Source: Streptomyces litmocidini (GTDB lineage Bacteria; Actinomycetota; Actinomycetes; Streptomycetales; Streptomycetaceae). From it: a DNA stretch of 64,000 nt. Below, in pieces: positions 1-8,727 of this stretch; position 1 is the stretch's first letter; each line of letters starts with the position of its first letter. The stretch covers positions 1-64,000 of the forward strand of contig NZ_BMTQ01000019.1 in the NCBI RefSeq assembly GCF_014649755.1, read 5' to 3'. The translations under genes were made by a program, and so were the position numbers. Under the pieces are notes generated by a model. That model saw only the letters and a program-made list of their open reading frames with translations. It did no database searches and was not told the origin of the DNA.

Positions 1-744
1 GAAGGCTTCGTCCACGAACGGCGCGTGCAGATCGCCGGAGGACGCTGGGCCACCCAACAACTCGTCTCCAGCCACCCGCTGACCGCCGACCAGGCCGCCA
101 AGCTCCTCGCCAGGGAACCCGTGACGCCTCCGCAGGTCACGCCGAGCCCCCGGAAACCGGCCGCCGGTCAGCCGACCACCCCGCCCACCGACCGTCATCC
201 AGAGAAAGACCCGAGGAAAAACACCTCCCACCTTCCCCCGGAGCCGACCCAGACGACCCAGACGACCGAGACGGCCCAGACGGCCGAGACGGCCCAGACG
301 ACCCAGACGGCCGAGACGGCCGAGCACTCGCCCCGGCTCGACGAGGCCCGCGCCCTCATCGGCACCCTGCCCGCCCTCTCCCCCGCCCTCCGCCACATCC
401 CACCCGGCATGCGCGACGAACTCGCCCGCCTCGCCGCCCGCTGGCTCGACGCCGGACACACCCCCACCGACGTCCACGCACACATCCGCCGCTGCCTCCC
501 CACCGACGGAACGCCCGTCCACCGGCCCGGCGGCCTCGTCCGCCACCTCCTGCGCGACGTACCCCCACGAGAACCGCACCCGCCCGCAACCACACCCGCA
601 CCCGCACCCGCACCCGGCAACCGCCTCTCACCGCGCCTCCGAGGCACCCGCGAGTGCGCCGGCGACCACACCCAGGCGACCCTCTTCCGGCCCGTCGGCG
701 ACGAGACGCACTGCGCCAGCTGTGTCCCCAGCGCTCGTGGCTGA
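1..744 (+). CDS. 3' part of a Streptomyces conserved hypothetical protein
   Basis: The reading frame is open from the first base, so the gene begins upstream and only its last 247 codons are here. The visible protein starts with a basic segment ending LTADQAAKLLA, which could close a helix-turn-helix domain. A Pro/Thr-rich linker with the repeated tripeptides QTT and ETA follows (about residues 83-108). Next comes a helical segment (ARALIGTLPAL... through HAHIRRCLP), and the tail carries three cysteines (ECAG... and HCASC), which might bind a metal. I recognise the type from Streptomyces genomes, where it is usually called an HTH-domain hypothetical, but I cannot assign a function. The strand is supported by the strong third-position GC pattern. 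Confidence 0.6.
   Translation, partial: EGFVHERRVQIAGGRWATQQLVSSHPLTADQAAKLLAREPVTPPQVTPSPRKPAAGQPTTPPTDRHPEKDPRKNTSHLPPEPTQTTQTTETAQTAETAQTTQTAETAEHSPRLDEARALIGTLPALSPALRHIPPGMRDELARLAARWLDAGHTPTDVHAHIRRCLPTDGTPVHRPGGLVRHLLRDVPPREPHPPATTPAPAPAPGNRLSPRLRGTRECAGDHTQATLFRPVGDETHCASCVPSARG
250..324 (+). repeat. In-frame 9-bp tandem repeat
   Basis: Eight copies of a 9-bp unit (variants of cagacggcc and gagacggcc) encode QTT/QTA/ETA tripeptides within the linker of the first gene. The unit is a multiple of three, so slippage would change linker length without breaking the frame. Confidence 0.8.
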
Positions 745-791
745 CTCCCGTACGCTCGAAAGGACCACCGTCGACCAGGAAGGCCCCCGTC

Positions 792-1094
792 ATGCCCCGC
801 ATCCCCTCCCCCGCCGTAGCCGCCGCCGGCCTCGTCGGTGGTTACGCCGTCGCCCGGTGGACCAAGAAGCGGCCCCTCGGGGGTGTCGTGCTCGCCGTGG
901 CCGGCGGGGTGGCCGCGCGGGAGTGGCAGCAGGTGGGTGGGACCAAGGCTTCCGTGGGGCTGACGGGCGCGTACGTCGCCGCCTTCGCCGGATCCCACCC
1001 GCTCGCCAAGAAGATCGGCGCCTGGCCCGCCGTGTTCTCCGTCGCCGGGGGCATGGCCGTCGCCTCCTGGGCCGTCACCCGGGGAAAGGGCTGA
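792..1094 (+). CDS. Small alanine/glycine-rich membrane protein
   Basis: A 100-aa protein with a short N-terminal hydrophobic segment (PAVAAAGLVGGYAVA), a basic WTKKR stretch, a second hydrophobic stretch (GGVVLAVAGGVAA) and a hydrophobic C-terminal half. It is probably an integral membrane protein with two or three short helices. The ATG was chosen because AGGAAG sits about 9 nt upstream; a longer frame runs back into the preceding gene without a better site. It lies 48 bp after the preceding stop. I recognise no family and infer no function. Confidence 0.7.
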   Translation: MPRIPSPAVAAAGLVGGYAVARWTKKRPLGGVVLAVAGGVAAREWQQVGGTKASVGLTGAYVAAFAGSHPLAKKIGAWPAVFSVAGGMAVASWAVTRGKG

Positions 1095-1136
1095 CCCCGC
1101 GCGACCGGGACCGACCCTCCGGAAGGCCGGCCCCCC

Positions 1137-2405
1137 TCAGCCCCCCACCGCCCTGCTCACCGCATAGATCATCAGCCCCGCCAGTGCGCCCACCACCGTG
1201 CCGTTGATGCGGATGAACTGGAGGTCGCGGCCGATGTTGGCCTCGATCTTGCGGGAGGTCTGGGTGGCGTCCCAGCCGGCGACCGTGTCGGTGATCAGGG
1301 ACGTGATCTCGTGGCGGTACGTCGTGACGACGTACGCCGCCGCGTCCTCCGCCCAGCCCTCGACCTTCGTCTGGAGGCGGGTGTCCGTCGCCAGGCGGGT
1401 GCCCAGGGAGATCAGGGAGGCGCGGGCGCGGAGGCGGAGCTGGCTGCGGTCGTCCTCGGCCGCCGCGATGATCAGGGACCGGATCGAGGACCAGGCCGAG
1501 GCGATGATGTCCTGGATCTCCGGCCGGGCCAGGAGGTCCGACTTCAGGCGTTCCACGCGGGCGCGGGTGTCCGTGTCCGCCTGGAGGTCGGCCGCGAAGT
1601 CGGTGAGGAAGCGGTCGATCGCGGCGCGCGCCGGGTGGCCCGGCATGTCGCGCATCTCCGTGACGAAGCGGAGGAGTTCGCGGTAGACCCGCTCGCCGAC
1701 CTTGCGGTCCACGAAGCGGGGCGTCCAGCCCGGGGCGCCGCCCTGGACCGCGTCCATCACCGAGTCCCCGTGCGTGACCAGCCAGTCGTGGGCACGGGTG
1801 CAGATCAGGTCGACCGCCCGGCGGTGGGCCCCGTCGGCGACGATCCGCTCCAGGGTCTTGCCCAGGCCCGGGGCGATCTCCGCCGATTCGGCGCGGCGGG
1901 TGATCGCCTCCCCGACGACCGCCTGGACGTCCGCGTCGCGCAGGACGGTCAGGGCGCCCCGCAGCGCCGTCGACGCCTCCGCCGTCACCCGGTCGGCGTG
2001 CGCCGGGTCCGCCAGCCACTCCCCCAGTCGGCTGCCGATCCCGAACGCCTTCAGCCTGCCCCGTACGACGTCCGCCGAGAGGAAGTTCTCGCCCACGAAG
2101 GTGCCCAGCGACGCGCCCAGCTGGTCCTTCTTCGTCGGGATGATCGCCGTGTGGGGGATGGGGAGTCCCAGGGGGCGCCGGAAGAGGGCCGTGACCGCGA
2201 ACCAGTCCGCCAGCGCGCCGACCATGCCCGCCTCCGCCGCCGCCGCGACGTAGCCGGCCCAGGCCCCCCAGCCCTCGTTGCGCGCCCAGGTCGCCAGGCC
2301 GTAGATCACGGCCACGACGATCAGCAGGGACGTCGCCAGCGTCTTCATGCGGCGGACGCCTCTGCTCTTCTCCTCGTCCGCCGCCGTGTACGAGAAACTC
2401 ACCAT
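1137..2405 (-). CDS. DUF445 domain-containing membrane protein
   Basis: A 422-aa protein of the DUF445 family. After a charged N-terminus comes a membrane anchor (TLATSLLIVVAVIYGLATW), then the family hallmark around GMVGALADWFAVTALFRRPLGLPIPHT. A long, helical, charged middle follows, and the protein ends with a C-terminal hydrophobic segment (VVGALAGLMIYAVSRAVGG). The family is found in the envelope of many bacteria and its biochemical role is unknown. The gene follows the ABC-transporter ATPase by 12 bp on the same strand, so it is the last gene of that operon. An internal ATG at MKTLATS would remove 19 residues and is a possible alternative start. Confidence 0.85.
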   Translation of the reverse strand: MVSFSYTAADEEKSRGVRRMKTLATSLLIVVAVIYGLATWARNEGWGAWAGYVAAAAEAGMVGALADWFAVTALFRRPLGLPIPHTAIIPTKKDQLGASLGTFVGENFLSADVVRGRLKAFGIGSRLGEWLADPAHADRVTAEASTALRGALTVLRDADVQAVVGEAITRRAESAEIAPGLGKTLERIVADGAHRRAVDLICTRAHDWLVTHGDSVMDAVQGGAPGWTPRFVDRKVGERVYRELLRFVTEMRDMPGHPARAAIDRFLTDFAADLQADTDTRARVERLKSDLLARPEIQDIIASAWSSIRSLIIAAAEDDRSQLRLRARASLISLGTRLATDTRLQTKVEGWAEDAAAYVVTTYRHEITSLITDTVAGWDATQTSRKIEANIGRDLQFIRINGTVVGALAGLMIYAVSRAVGG

Positions 2406-2417
2406 CGGTTCGACCTC

Positions 2418-3401
2418 CTACATCAGGGACTCCCGGCGCTCGTCCCGAGTTCCCCCGTACATCTTCGCGATCACCGCCTCGATGTCCGGCTCCCGCACCG
2501 AGAGGTCGAGGAGGGGATGTCTCGCCGCCACCGCCGCCACCAGCGGGGCCGCCGAGGTCGTCGCCGGGAACGCCAGCCACTGGCGCGGGCCCTCGGCCCG
2601 TACGAACCGGGCTCCCGGCACGTCCGTGATCGGGGGCAGCTCGCGCTCCAGGTCCACCATCAGGAGCCGTTCGCTCTCGCCCACGGCGTGCAGGCCGGCC
2701 AGGTCGCCGTCGTACATCAGACGCCCGTGGTCGATGACCATCACCCGTGAGCAGAGCTGCTCGATGTCCGTGAGGTCGTGGGTGGTGAGGAGGACGGTGG
2801 TGCCCCGGGTGGCGTTCAGTTCGCGCAGGAAGTCGCGGACCCTGGCCTTCGACACCACGTCCAGGCCGATCGTCGGCTCGTCCAGGTACAGCACCTCCGG
2901 GTCGTGCAGCAGCGCCGCCGCGATGTCGCCGCGCATCCGCTGACCGAGGGAGAGCTGCCGTACGGGGACGTCCAGGAGCTCCCCGAGGTCGAGGAGGTCC
3001 ACGCAGCGGGCCAGGTTCCTCTCGTAGCGGTCGTCGGGGATCCGGTACATGCGGTGGGCCAGCCGGTACGAGTCCTTCAGCGGCAGGTCCCACCACAGGG
3101 TCGTGCGCTGGCCGAAGACCACCCCTATCCGCCGGGCCAGGCGGGTGCGCTCGCGCGCCGGGTCGACGCCCGCGACCCGCAGCCGGCCGCCGCTGGGCGT
3201 GAGGATGCCGGTGAGCATCTTGATCGTGGTCGACTTGCCGGCGCCGTTCGGGCCGATGTAGCCGACCATCTCCCCCTTCTCGACGCCGAAGGAGATGCCG
3301 TCGACCGCTCGGACCTCCCTCTTCTCGCGACGCAGGAGGCCCGCCCTGCGGCGGACCGTGAAGGTCTTCTCCAGTGCGTCCAGTTCGATGAAGGGGGGCA
3401 T
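2418..3401 (-). CDS. ABC-2 type transporter ATP-binding protein
   Basis: A 327-aa nucleotide-binding subunit. The Walker A motif is GPNGAGKST, the Q-loop region is VVFGQRTTLWW, the signature is LSLGQRMRGD, and Walker B is VLYLDEPTIGLD followed by the switch histidine in LLTTHD. The C-terminal ~90 residues after the ATPase core form the accessory domain usual in this ABC-2 subgroup. It pairs with the two permease genes immediately upstream (9-bp gap) to form an exporter energised by ATP at the inner face of the membrane. The substrate is not evident. In this subfamily the two permeases are encoded separately, which matches the context. Confidence 0.9.
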   Translation of the reverse strand: MPPFIELDALEKTFTVRRRAGLLRREKREVRAVDGISFGVEKGEMVGYIGPNGAGKSTTIKMLTGILTPSGGRLRVAGVDPARERTRLARRIGVVFGQRTTLWWDLPLKDSYRLAHRMYRIPDDRYERNLARCVDLLDLGELLDVPVRQLSLGQRMRGDIAAALLHDPEVLYLDEPTIGLDVVSKARVRDFLRELNATRGTTVLLTTHDLTDIEQLCSRVMVIDHGRLMYDGDLAGLHAVGESERLLMVDLERELPPITDVPGARFVRAEGPRQWLAFPATTSAAPLVAAVAARHPLLDLSVREPDIEAVIAKMYGGTRDERRESLM

Positions 3402-3410
3402 GGGGGGACC

Positions 3411-4268
3411 TCAGCTTCCTGTCGATCGGTACGAGCGGATCCCGGCGCGCCACGCGAGCCCCGCGGCCCCGCAGCAGACCGCCGCCACCAGGGGCGACGC
3501 GAACGCCGCCCACCCCGGCACCCCCGCCGGGGCCGGCCGCCCCAGCACGTACAGGGCGGGCAGCCAGCTCACGAACGCCAGCGGCACGACGTACACGACG
3601 CCCCGCACCAGCTCCTGCGCGAAGATCGTCGGCGGGTACTGGAGGAGGGTGTTCCCGCCGTACGTGAAGGAGTTCGTGACCTCGGCGGCGTCCTGCAGCC
3701 AGAACTGGGTCGACGCCCCCAGCACCATCACCGCACCGAAGATCACCGCCCCGCACGCCACCGTCACCGGCAGCAGCAGCGCCTTCAGCGGCGTCCACGC
3801 CACGTCCACCAGGAGCAGCCCCCACACCAGCACCATCAGGCCCTGCGCGATCCTGCCGAACCGCCGCAGCGCGAACTTGTCCGCCGCGACCTGCGCGAGC
3901 AGCGGCGCCGGACGCATCAGGAAGGTGTCGAGGGAGCCGTCCCTGATCCGCTTCCCCATCTTCTGCAGCGAGCCCATCGTGAGGTCGGCGATCCCGAAGG
4001 ACGTGCCGGCCGTCCCGTACAGGAGGGCGACCTCCGCGAACGAGAAGCCGCCGAGGCCCCGCACCTGACCGAACATCAGGAGGATGACGACGAAGTCGAA
4101 GAAGGTGACGCAGAAGCTGGTGGCGAGGGTCAGGGCGAAGGAGGAGCGGTACGTCATCGTGGAGCGGATCCACATGCCCGCCACCATCCGGTACGTGCGC
4201 CAGGAGTCGCCCAGGAGCCCCGGTTCCCCGTACGCGCGCCGGGAATCGGCCGCCGGAGACCTACCCAC
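3411..4268 (-). CDS. ABC-2 family transporter permease
   Basis: A 285-aa integral membrane protein with about six hydrophobic segments, for example FALTLATSFCVTFFDFVVILLMFG, and the family-like stretch GLGGFSFAEVALLYGTAGTS. It belongs with the ABC2_membrane_6 type permeases. The GTG start overlaps the end of the preceding permease by 8 bp, showing translational coupling. A start a little downstream (MVAGMWIRSTMTY) would also suit the family. Together with the sister permease and the ATPase it forms a heteromeric exporter of unknown substrate. Confidence 0.85.
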   Translation of the reverse strand: MGRSPAADSRRAYGEPGLLGDSWRTYRMVAGMWIRSTMTYRSSFALTLATSFCVTFFDFVVILLMFGQVRGLGGFSFAEVALLYGTAGTSFGIADLTMGSLQKMGKRIRDGSLDTFLMRPAPLLAQVAADKFALRRFGRIAQGLMVLVWGLLLVDVAWTPLKALLLPVTVACGAVIFGAVMVLGASTQFWLQDAAEVTNSFTYGGNTLLQYPPTIFAQELVRGVVYVVPLAFVSWLPALYVLGRPAPAGVPGWAAFASPLVAAVCCGAAGLAWRAGIRSYRSTGS

Positions 4269-5064
4269 CCTGCACCACCACCTTCCGCGTCGCCGCCGCC
4301 TGCGCCGCCCGGCCCGCGCCGAGCAGGACCAGCGCCCAGCAGCCCTGGAAGCCGTACGCCCCCGCCAGCTCCCAGCCCTCGTACTTCCCCAGGTACACGT
4401 CGGCCGGCACCTGGAGCAGCGAGGCCCACGGGAGCAGCCGCGCCAGTTCCCCCAGCGTGCCCGGGAAGACGTTCAGCGGGAGCAGCATCCCGGAGAAGAA
4501 CAGGCCCGCCAGCCAGGCCGCCTGCACCACGCCCTGGCCGTCGAGCAGCCAGAAGGCGCTCATGGCCACCAGGTACCAGATCGCGAAGCCGACCACCGAG
4601 CCGAGCGCCACCGCGAGCAGGAACGCGAGCCACGCGCCCGGTCCCGGCGGCAGGGCGAAGTCGAAGACGAGCGCGCCGACCGCCATCGGGGCGACGCCGC
4701 GGCCGAGGAGCTGGTAGGCGGAGCGGCCCGCGTTGGCCGAGAACCACCAGGCCTGGAGGTCGGCGGGGCGGTAGAGGTCGACGGCGATGTCGCCGGTCCT
4801 GATCCGTTCGATCAGCTCGTCCTCGAAGCCGCCGCCCATCAGCCCGCAGACGGTGATCAGCGCCTGGCCGATCCAGACGTAGGCGAGGGCGTCGTCCATG
4901 GAGTAGCCGCCGAGGCGGGGGCGTTCGTTCCAGAGGGCGATGTAGGTGGCGGAGAGGACGAAGCCGAAGACGGTGTTGGTGAAGACACCGGCCGCCGTGG
5001 CCACGCGGTAGGCGGCGAACCTCCGGAACCCGCCCGCGGCCACCATCGCGTACAGCCGCAGCAT
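4261..5064 (-). CDS. ABC-2 family transporter permease
   Basis: A 267-aa permease starting MLRLYAMVAAGGFRRFAAYR with about six transmembrane segments. It is homologous in layout to the next gene in the operon. The frame stays open another 234 bp upstream, but that would run into the divergent penicillin-binding protein. The ATG at this position has GGAAAGGG about 6-7 nt upstream and gives the family's normal length. It is the first gene of the operon permease-permease-ATPase-DUF445. The 146 bp to the divergent gene should hold both promoters. Confidence 0.85.
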   Translation of the reverse strand: MLRLYAMVAAGGFRRFAAYRVATAAGVFTNTVFGFVLSATYIALWNERPRLGGYSMDDALAYVWIGQALITVCGLMGGGFEDELIERIRTGDIAVDLYRPADLQAWWFSANAGRSAYQLLGRGVAPMAVGALVFDFALPPGPGAWLAFLLAVALGSVVGFAIWYLVAMSAFWLLDGQGVVQAAWLAGLFFSGMLLPLNVFPGTLGELARLLPWASLLQVPADVYLGKYEGWELAGAYGFQGCWALVLLGAGRAAQAAATRKVVVQGG

Positions 5065-5210
5065 GAGAGGCCCTTTCCCCACGGATGTCCACACGGACAC
5101 GGCGAAGCGCACGACCCTAGTGGCTTCGTCCGGTGCGCCGCGAGCGGTTTTCGCGCCACCTTCGGGTCGCTTGAGGGAGTTTCGGTGCGTTCCATGCAGT
5201 ATGTGATGCC

Positions 5211-7430
5211 ATGTCCCCTTCCTCCGATGCGAACGGTACGCACGGCACGAGCGACGACGACCCCCACCCGGACGGCTGGGAGCCGCGGGACCCCACACTC
5301 GCCGACCCCGCCCCCCCGAGACGCCCCCGCCGTGTCCTGCGGACCCTCTTCGGGCTCCTCCTGCTCGGCGGCCTGCTGCTCGTCGGCGGCTTCGCCGCCG
5401 GATACCTCCTGGTGGAGATCCCGCCCGCCAACGCCGCCGCCGTCGCCCAGTCCAACGTCTACCTCTACCGGGACGGCACCCCGCTCGCCCGCGACGGCGA
5501 GGTCAACCGCGAGAGCGTCCGCCTCGACCAGATCCCGCTCCCCGTCCGCCAGGCCGTCCTCGCCGCCGAGGAACGCGACTTCCAGACCTCGCGCGCCGTC
5601 GACCCCAAGGCCATGGTCCGCGCCGCCTGGAACACCGTCACCGGCAAGGGCCGCCAGTCCGGCTCCACCATCACCCAGCAGTACGTGAAGAACTACTACC
5701 TCGGCCAGGAACAGACCCTCACCCGCAAGGCCAAGGAGTTCTTCATCGCCCTCAAGCTCGGCCGCGAGAAGAGCAAGGAGGAGATCCTCCAGGGCTACCT
5801 GAACACCAGTTACTTCGGCCGCAACGCCTACGGCGTCCAGGCCGCCGCCCGCGCCTACTACGGCAAGGACGTCCAGCAGCTCGACACCGCCGAGGGCGCC
5901 TACCTGGCCTCCCTCCTCAAGGCCCCCAGCGCCTACGACGTCACCACCCACCCCGAGAACCGGGCCAAGGCCGTCGCCCGCTGGCACTACGTCCTCGACG
6001 GCATGGCCGGCGAGGGATGGCTCAGCCCCGCGGCCCGCGCCGCCGCCCGCTTCCCCGTCCCCCAGACCGCCCGCGCCACGAGCGCCCTCTCCGGCCAGCG
6101 CGGCTACCTCGTCCAGGCCGTCGAGGAGTACCTCACCGACCACGGGATCGTCGACGAGAAGACCCTCGCCGGCGGCGGCTTCCGCATCACCACCACCCTG
6201 GAACCCGCCAAACAGGAGGCCCTCGTCCAGGCCGTCGAGGACCAGGTCGTCTCCCGGCTCGACCCGGCGAGCGCCCCCGCCGACCGGTACGTACGGGTCG
6301 GGGCCGCGGCCGTCGACCCGGCGAACGGCAAGGTCCTCGCCATGTACGGCGGCATCGACTACACCCAGCAGTACGTCAACAACGCGACCCGCCGCGACTA
6401 CCAGGTCGGCTCCACCTTCAAGCCCTTCGTCTTCACGGCCGCCGTCCAGAACGGCGCCCAGACCCAGCAGGGCCGGCCCATCACCCCGTACACCGTCTAC
6501 GACGGAACCAACCGGCGCCCGGTGGAGGGCTGGACCGGCGACCCGTACGACCCCGCCAACGAGGACGACGCCAGCTACGGCGACATCAACGTCAACGCCG
6601 CCACCGGCCTGTCGGTGAACACCGTGTACGCCCAGATGGCGGTGGACGTCGGCCCCGCGCACGTACGGCGCACCGCGATCGCCCTCGGACTGCCCCGCTC
6701 CACCCCCGACCTCACCGCCTCCCCGTCCATCGCCCTCGGCTCCGCCACCGCCAGCGTCCTCGACATGGCCTCGGCGTACGCCACGCTCGCCGCGCACGGC
6801 CGGAACGGCACGTACTCCCTCGTCGAGAGCATCAGCCGGGGCGGCCGGGAACTGGAGCTCCCGGCCGTCGCCCGCCGGCAGGCGGTGAGCCGCGAGGCCG
6901 CCGACACGACCACGTCGGTCCTGCGCGGGGTCGTCGAGACCGGCACGGGCACGGCCGCGCAGGCGGCGGGACGCCCGGCCGCCGGCAAGACGGGCACGGC
7001 GGAGGACGACAAGGCCGCCTGGTTCGCCGGCTACACCCCGGAGCTCGCGACGGTCGTCGCGCTCATGGGGCAGGACCCGGAATCGGGGGCGCAGGAGTCG
7101 CTGTACGGCGCCCTGGGCCAGCCGCGCATGAACGGCGGCGGGGTGCCGGCCGAGATCTGGGCCCGGTTCACCCGGGAGGCACTGGACGGGACGCCTCCCC
7201 AGGACTTCGAACTCCGGCTGATGCCGGGGGCCGAACCGATGCCGTCGACGCCGCCGGACGGGTCGGCCCCACCGGAAGGGTCGGCCCCACCGGAAGGGTC
7301 GGCCGCACCGGACGGACCGGACGGACCCGACGGATCGGAGGACTGGTACGAGACGGGCGAGGCCGGGCCCGGCGCGGCGACGCGCAGCCCCGCACCCGGC
7401 CCCGGCCCCTCCCGCGGCACCGGTCAGTGA
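5211..7430 (+). CDS. Bifunctional transglycosylase/transpeptidase penicillin-binding protein (class A)
   Basis: A 739-aa class A penicillin-binding protein for peptidoglycan polymerisation and cross-linking outside the membrane. An acidic/proline N-terminal tail is followed by one membrane anchor (about residues 43-67). The GT51 domain has the catalytic glutamate region AAEERDF (about 119-124) and GSTITQQYVKN. The transpeptidase domain has the nucleophile in GSTFK (Ser401), SVN and KTGTAE. The C-terminus is a low-complexity tail with repeats of the type PPEGSA, ending in Pro/Gly-rich sequence. The start was chosen as the last of several close ATGs. Its stop overlaps the convergent gdx gene by 7 bp. 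Streptomyces has several such paralogues, so the exact orthologue is not named. Confidence 0.93.
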   Translation: MSPSSDANGTHGTSDDDPHPDGWEPRDPTLADPAPPRRPRRVLRTLFGLLLLGGLLLVGGFAAGYLLVEIPPANAAAVAQSNVYLYRDGTPLARDGEVNRESVRLDQIPLPVRQAVLAAEERDFQTSRAVDPKAMVRAAWNTVTGKGRQSGSTITQQYVKNYYLGQEQTLTRKAKEFFIALKLGREKSKEEILQGYLNTSYFGRNAYGVQAAARAYYGKDVQQLDTAEGAYLASLLKAPSAYDVTTHPENRAKAVARWHYVLDGMAGEGWLSPAARAAARFPVPQTARATSALSGQRGYLVQAVEEYLTDHGIVDEKTLAGGGFRITTTLEPAKQEALVQAVEDQVVSRLDPASAPADRYVRVGAAAVDPANGKVLAMYGGIDYTQQYVNNATRRDYQVGSTFKPFVFTAAVQNGAQTQQGRPITPYTVYDGTNRRPVEGWTGDPYDPANEDDASYGDINVNAATGLSVNTVYAQMAVDVGPAHVRRTAIALGLPRSTPDLTASPSIALGSATASVLDMASAYATLAAHGRNGTYSLVESISRGGRELELPAVARRQAVSREAADTTTSVLRGVVETGTGTAAQAAGRPAAGKTGTAEDDKAAWFAGYTPELATVVALMGQDPESGAQESLYGALGQPRMNGGGVPAEIWARFTREALDGTPPQDFELRLMPGAEPMPSTPPDGSAPPEGSAPPEGSAAPDGPDGPDGSEDWYETGEAGPGAATRSPAPGPGPSRGTGQ

Positions 7431-7744
7431 CCGCTCGTCGCCTTGAGCCCGACCACGGCGACGAGCAGCAGACAGACGAAGAAGACACGGGCGGCGGTCG
7501 CCGGCTCCCCCAGCACCACCATGCCGAGCACCGCCGCACCGGCCGCGCCGATGCCGACCCACACGCCGTACGCCGTACCGATCGGCAGCGTCTTGGCCGC
7601 CTGCGACAGCAGCACCATGGAGGCGACGATCCCCGCGCCGGTGAGGACACTGGGCCAGAGCCGGGTGAAACCATCGGTGTACTTCATCCCGATGGACCAG
7701 CCGACCTCCAGCAGACCGGCGACGACCAGCAGAACCCAGGCCAT
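7424..7744 (-). CDS. gdx: Guanidinium exporter Gdx (small multidrug resistance family)
   Basis: A 106-aa, four-helix SMR protein. The essential membrane glutamate is in GLLEVGW (Glu13), and the Gdx-subtype stretch KTLPIGTAYGVWVGIG follows, ending with the typical GLKAT tail. From memory this closely resembles characterised guanidinium exporters (formerly SugE) rather than the EmrE drug-pump subtype. It would work as a dual-topology dimer exchanging guanidinium for protons. GGAGGT lies 8 nt before the ATG. A guanidine-III-like aptamer sits upstream (7780-7823), which independently supports the assignment. The 3' end overlaps the convergent penicillin-binding protein by 7 bp. Confidence 0.92.
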   Translation of the reverse strand: MAWVLLVVAGLLEVGWSIGMKYTDGFTRLWPSVLTGAGIVASMVLLSQAAKTLPIGTAYGVWVGIGAAGAAVLGMVVLGEPATAARVFFVCLLLVAVVGLKATSGH

Positions 7745-7779
7745 GACGAGACACCTCCGAAAGACGGATCAACAGGGGT

Positions 7780-7823
7780 GCGTCGTCTTGTCGTCGAACC
7801 CGGTACGGCGCGTCTCGTCGGGG
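7780..7823 (-). promoter_or_regulatory. Guanidine-III riboswitch (mini pseudoknot aptamer)
   Basis: Read on the minus strand, this stretch begins CCCCGACGAGACGCGCC, continues with GTACCGGG and ends GACAAGACGACGC. It lines up along nearly its whole length with the guanidine-III (ykkC-III) aptamer I remember from Thermobifida fusca, including the ACGAG, GCGCCGTACC and GACAAGACG blocks that build the pseudoknot. It lies about 22 nt before the GGAGGT of gdx, so guanidine binding could free the ribosome site. A plausible -10 (TAGCCT, 7836-7831) is just upstream. Confidence 0.85.
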
Positions 7824-7838
7824 TGTCTCCAGGCTAGC

Positions 7839-7880
7839 AAAAAACGGGCGAAGGCCCCGGTGACTCCGGTCACCGGGGCC
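7839..7880 (-). terminator. Rho-independent terminator of the groES-like gene
   Basis: A perfect 12-bp stem (ggccccggtgac with a tccg loop) at 7853-7880 is followed on the minus strand, after a short spacer, by six T residues. It closes the groES-like transcript just before the gdx promoter. Confidence 0.75.
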
Positions 7881-7895
7881 CTCGCGCGCTTCTTC

Positions 7896-8234
7896 CTACA
7901 GATACAGCCCGGTCGAGTCCGACGTCCCCTGGAACCGGTCCGCGGCCACCGCGTGCAGGTCGCGCTCCCTCATCAGGACGTACGCGACGCCCCGCACCTC
8001 GACCTCGGCACGGTCCTCGGGGTCGTACAGCACCCGGTCGCCGATCTCGACGGTGCGGACGTTCTGGCCGACCGCGACCACCTCGGCCCAGGCGAGGCGA
8101 CGGCCCACGGCAGCCGTCGCCGGGATCAGGATGCCGCCGCCGGAACGCCGCTCCCCCTCCGGGGAGTCGGTGCGGACGAGGACCCGGTCGTGGAGCATCC
8201 GGATGGGCAGCTTGTCGTGCGTGTTCTCGCTCAC
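7896..8234 (-). CDS. GroES-family co-chaperonin-like protein (orphan, no groEL beside it)
   Basis: A 112-aa protein of the GroES fold: LHDRVLVRTDSPEGERRSGGGILIPATA matches the N-terminal barrel strand plus the mobile-loop region, followed by VVAVGQNVRTVEIGDRVLY. It lacks a neighbouring groEL and is divergent from canonical GroES: the mobile loop has an inserted GERRSGGG and the C-terminus is longer. It may work with a GroEL encoded elsewhere or have a separate role. The GTG start has AGGT upstream. The terminator follows directly. Confidence 0.8.
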   Translation of the reverse strand: MSENTHDKLPIRMLHDRVLVRTDSPEGERRSGGGILIPATAAVGRRLAWAEVVAVGQNVRTVEIGDRVLYDPEDRAEVEVRGVAYVLMRERDLHAVAADRFQGTSDSTGLYL

Positions 8235-8280
8235 GCGTCGAACCTACCTGCCCGGGCGTGTCGCCCGTACCCGGGGAGGC

Positions 8281-8601
8281 TCACGCCTTGTGCCGCCGGG
8301 AGGAGGAAACCATCAGGCCGACGACGGCGAGGGCCACGACGGCCACCGGGACGACCCGCTCCAGGCGGGGCGCGCCGTCCTCGTGGGTGAAACGGGCCTT
8401 CACGTCCGAGACGACCCGGTTGACGGCGACGAAGGCGCGTCCGGCCGTCTGGTCGACGGCCGAGACGACCTTCGCCCTGGCGTCCCCGACGATCGTCTTC
8501 GGGTGCATCCGAATGCCGATCTCGTCGAGCGTGATGGCGAGCTGCTCGCGCCGGCGGACGATGTCCGCCTCGATCTGCGCAGGGGTCCTGGCCTCCGACA
8601 C
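8281..8601 (-). CDS. DUF3618 domain-containing membrane protein
   Basis: A 106-aa protein. The N-terminal TPAQIEADIVRRREQLAITLDEI is the DUF3618 signature, a helix with regularly spaced charged residues. A variable linker and a single C-terminal membrane helix (VVPVAVVALAVVGLMV) capped by basic residues follow. The family is common in actinomycetes, often near phage-holin-like envelope proteins, and its function is unknown. The GTG start is preceded by GGAGG. It lies 46 bp upstream of the GroES-like gene on the same strand, so the two could share a transcript. Confidence 0.85.
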   Translation of the reverse strand: MSEARTPAQIEADIVRRREQLAITLDEIGIRMHPKTIVGDARAKVVSAVDQTAGRAFVAVNRVVSDVKARFTHEDGAPRLERVVPVAVVALAVVGLMVSSSRRHKA

Positions 8602-8727
8602 CGCGCTGCCTCCGTAGTCGTGATCCGGTCGTTGACGGCCAGTCTGTCAGTTCTGTCGCGATCGGGTCGCCCCAGACCCCCATTAGGCTCTTACCGCGTA
8701 CGCGAACATCCCCGAGGAGAGCCAGCC

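Noticed and set aside
1075..4173. A 3.1-kb open frame overlapping DUF445 and the ABC transporter
   Set aside because: Same strand but a different frame from three genes with clear motifs; low-complexity translation.
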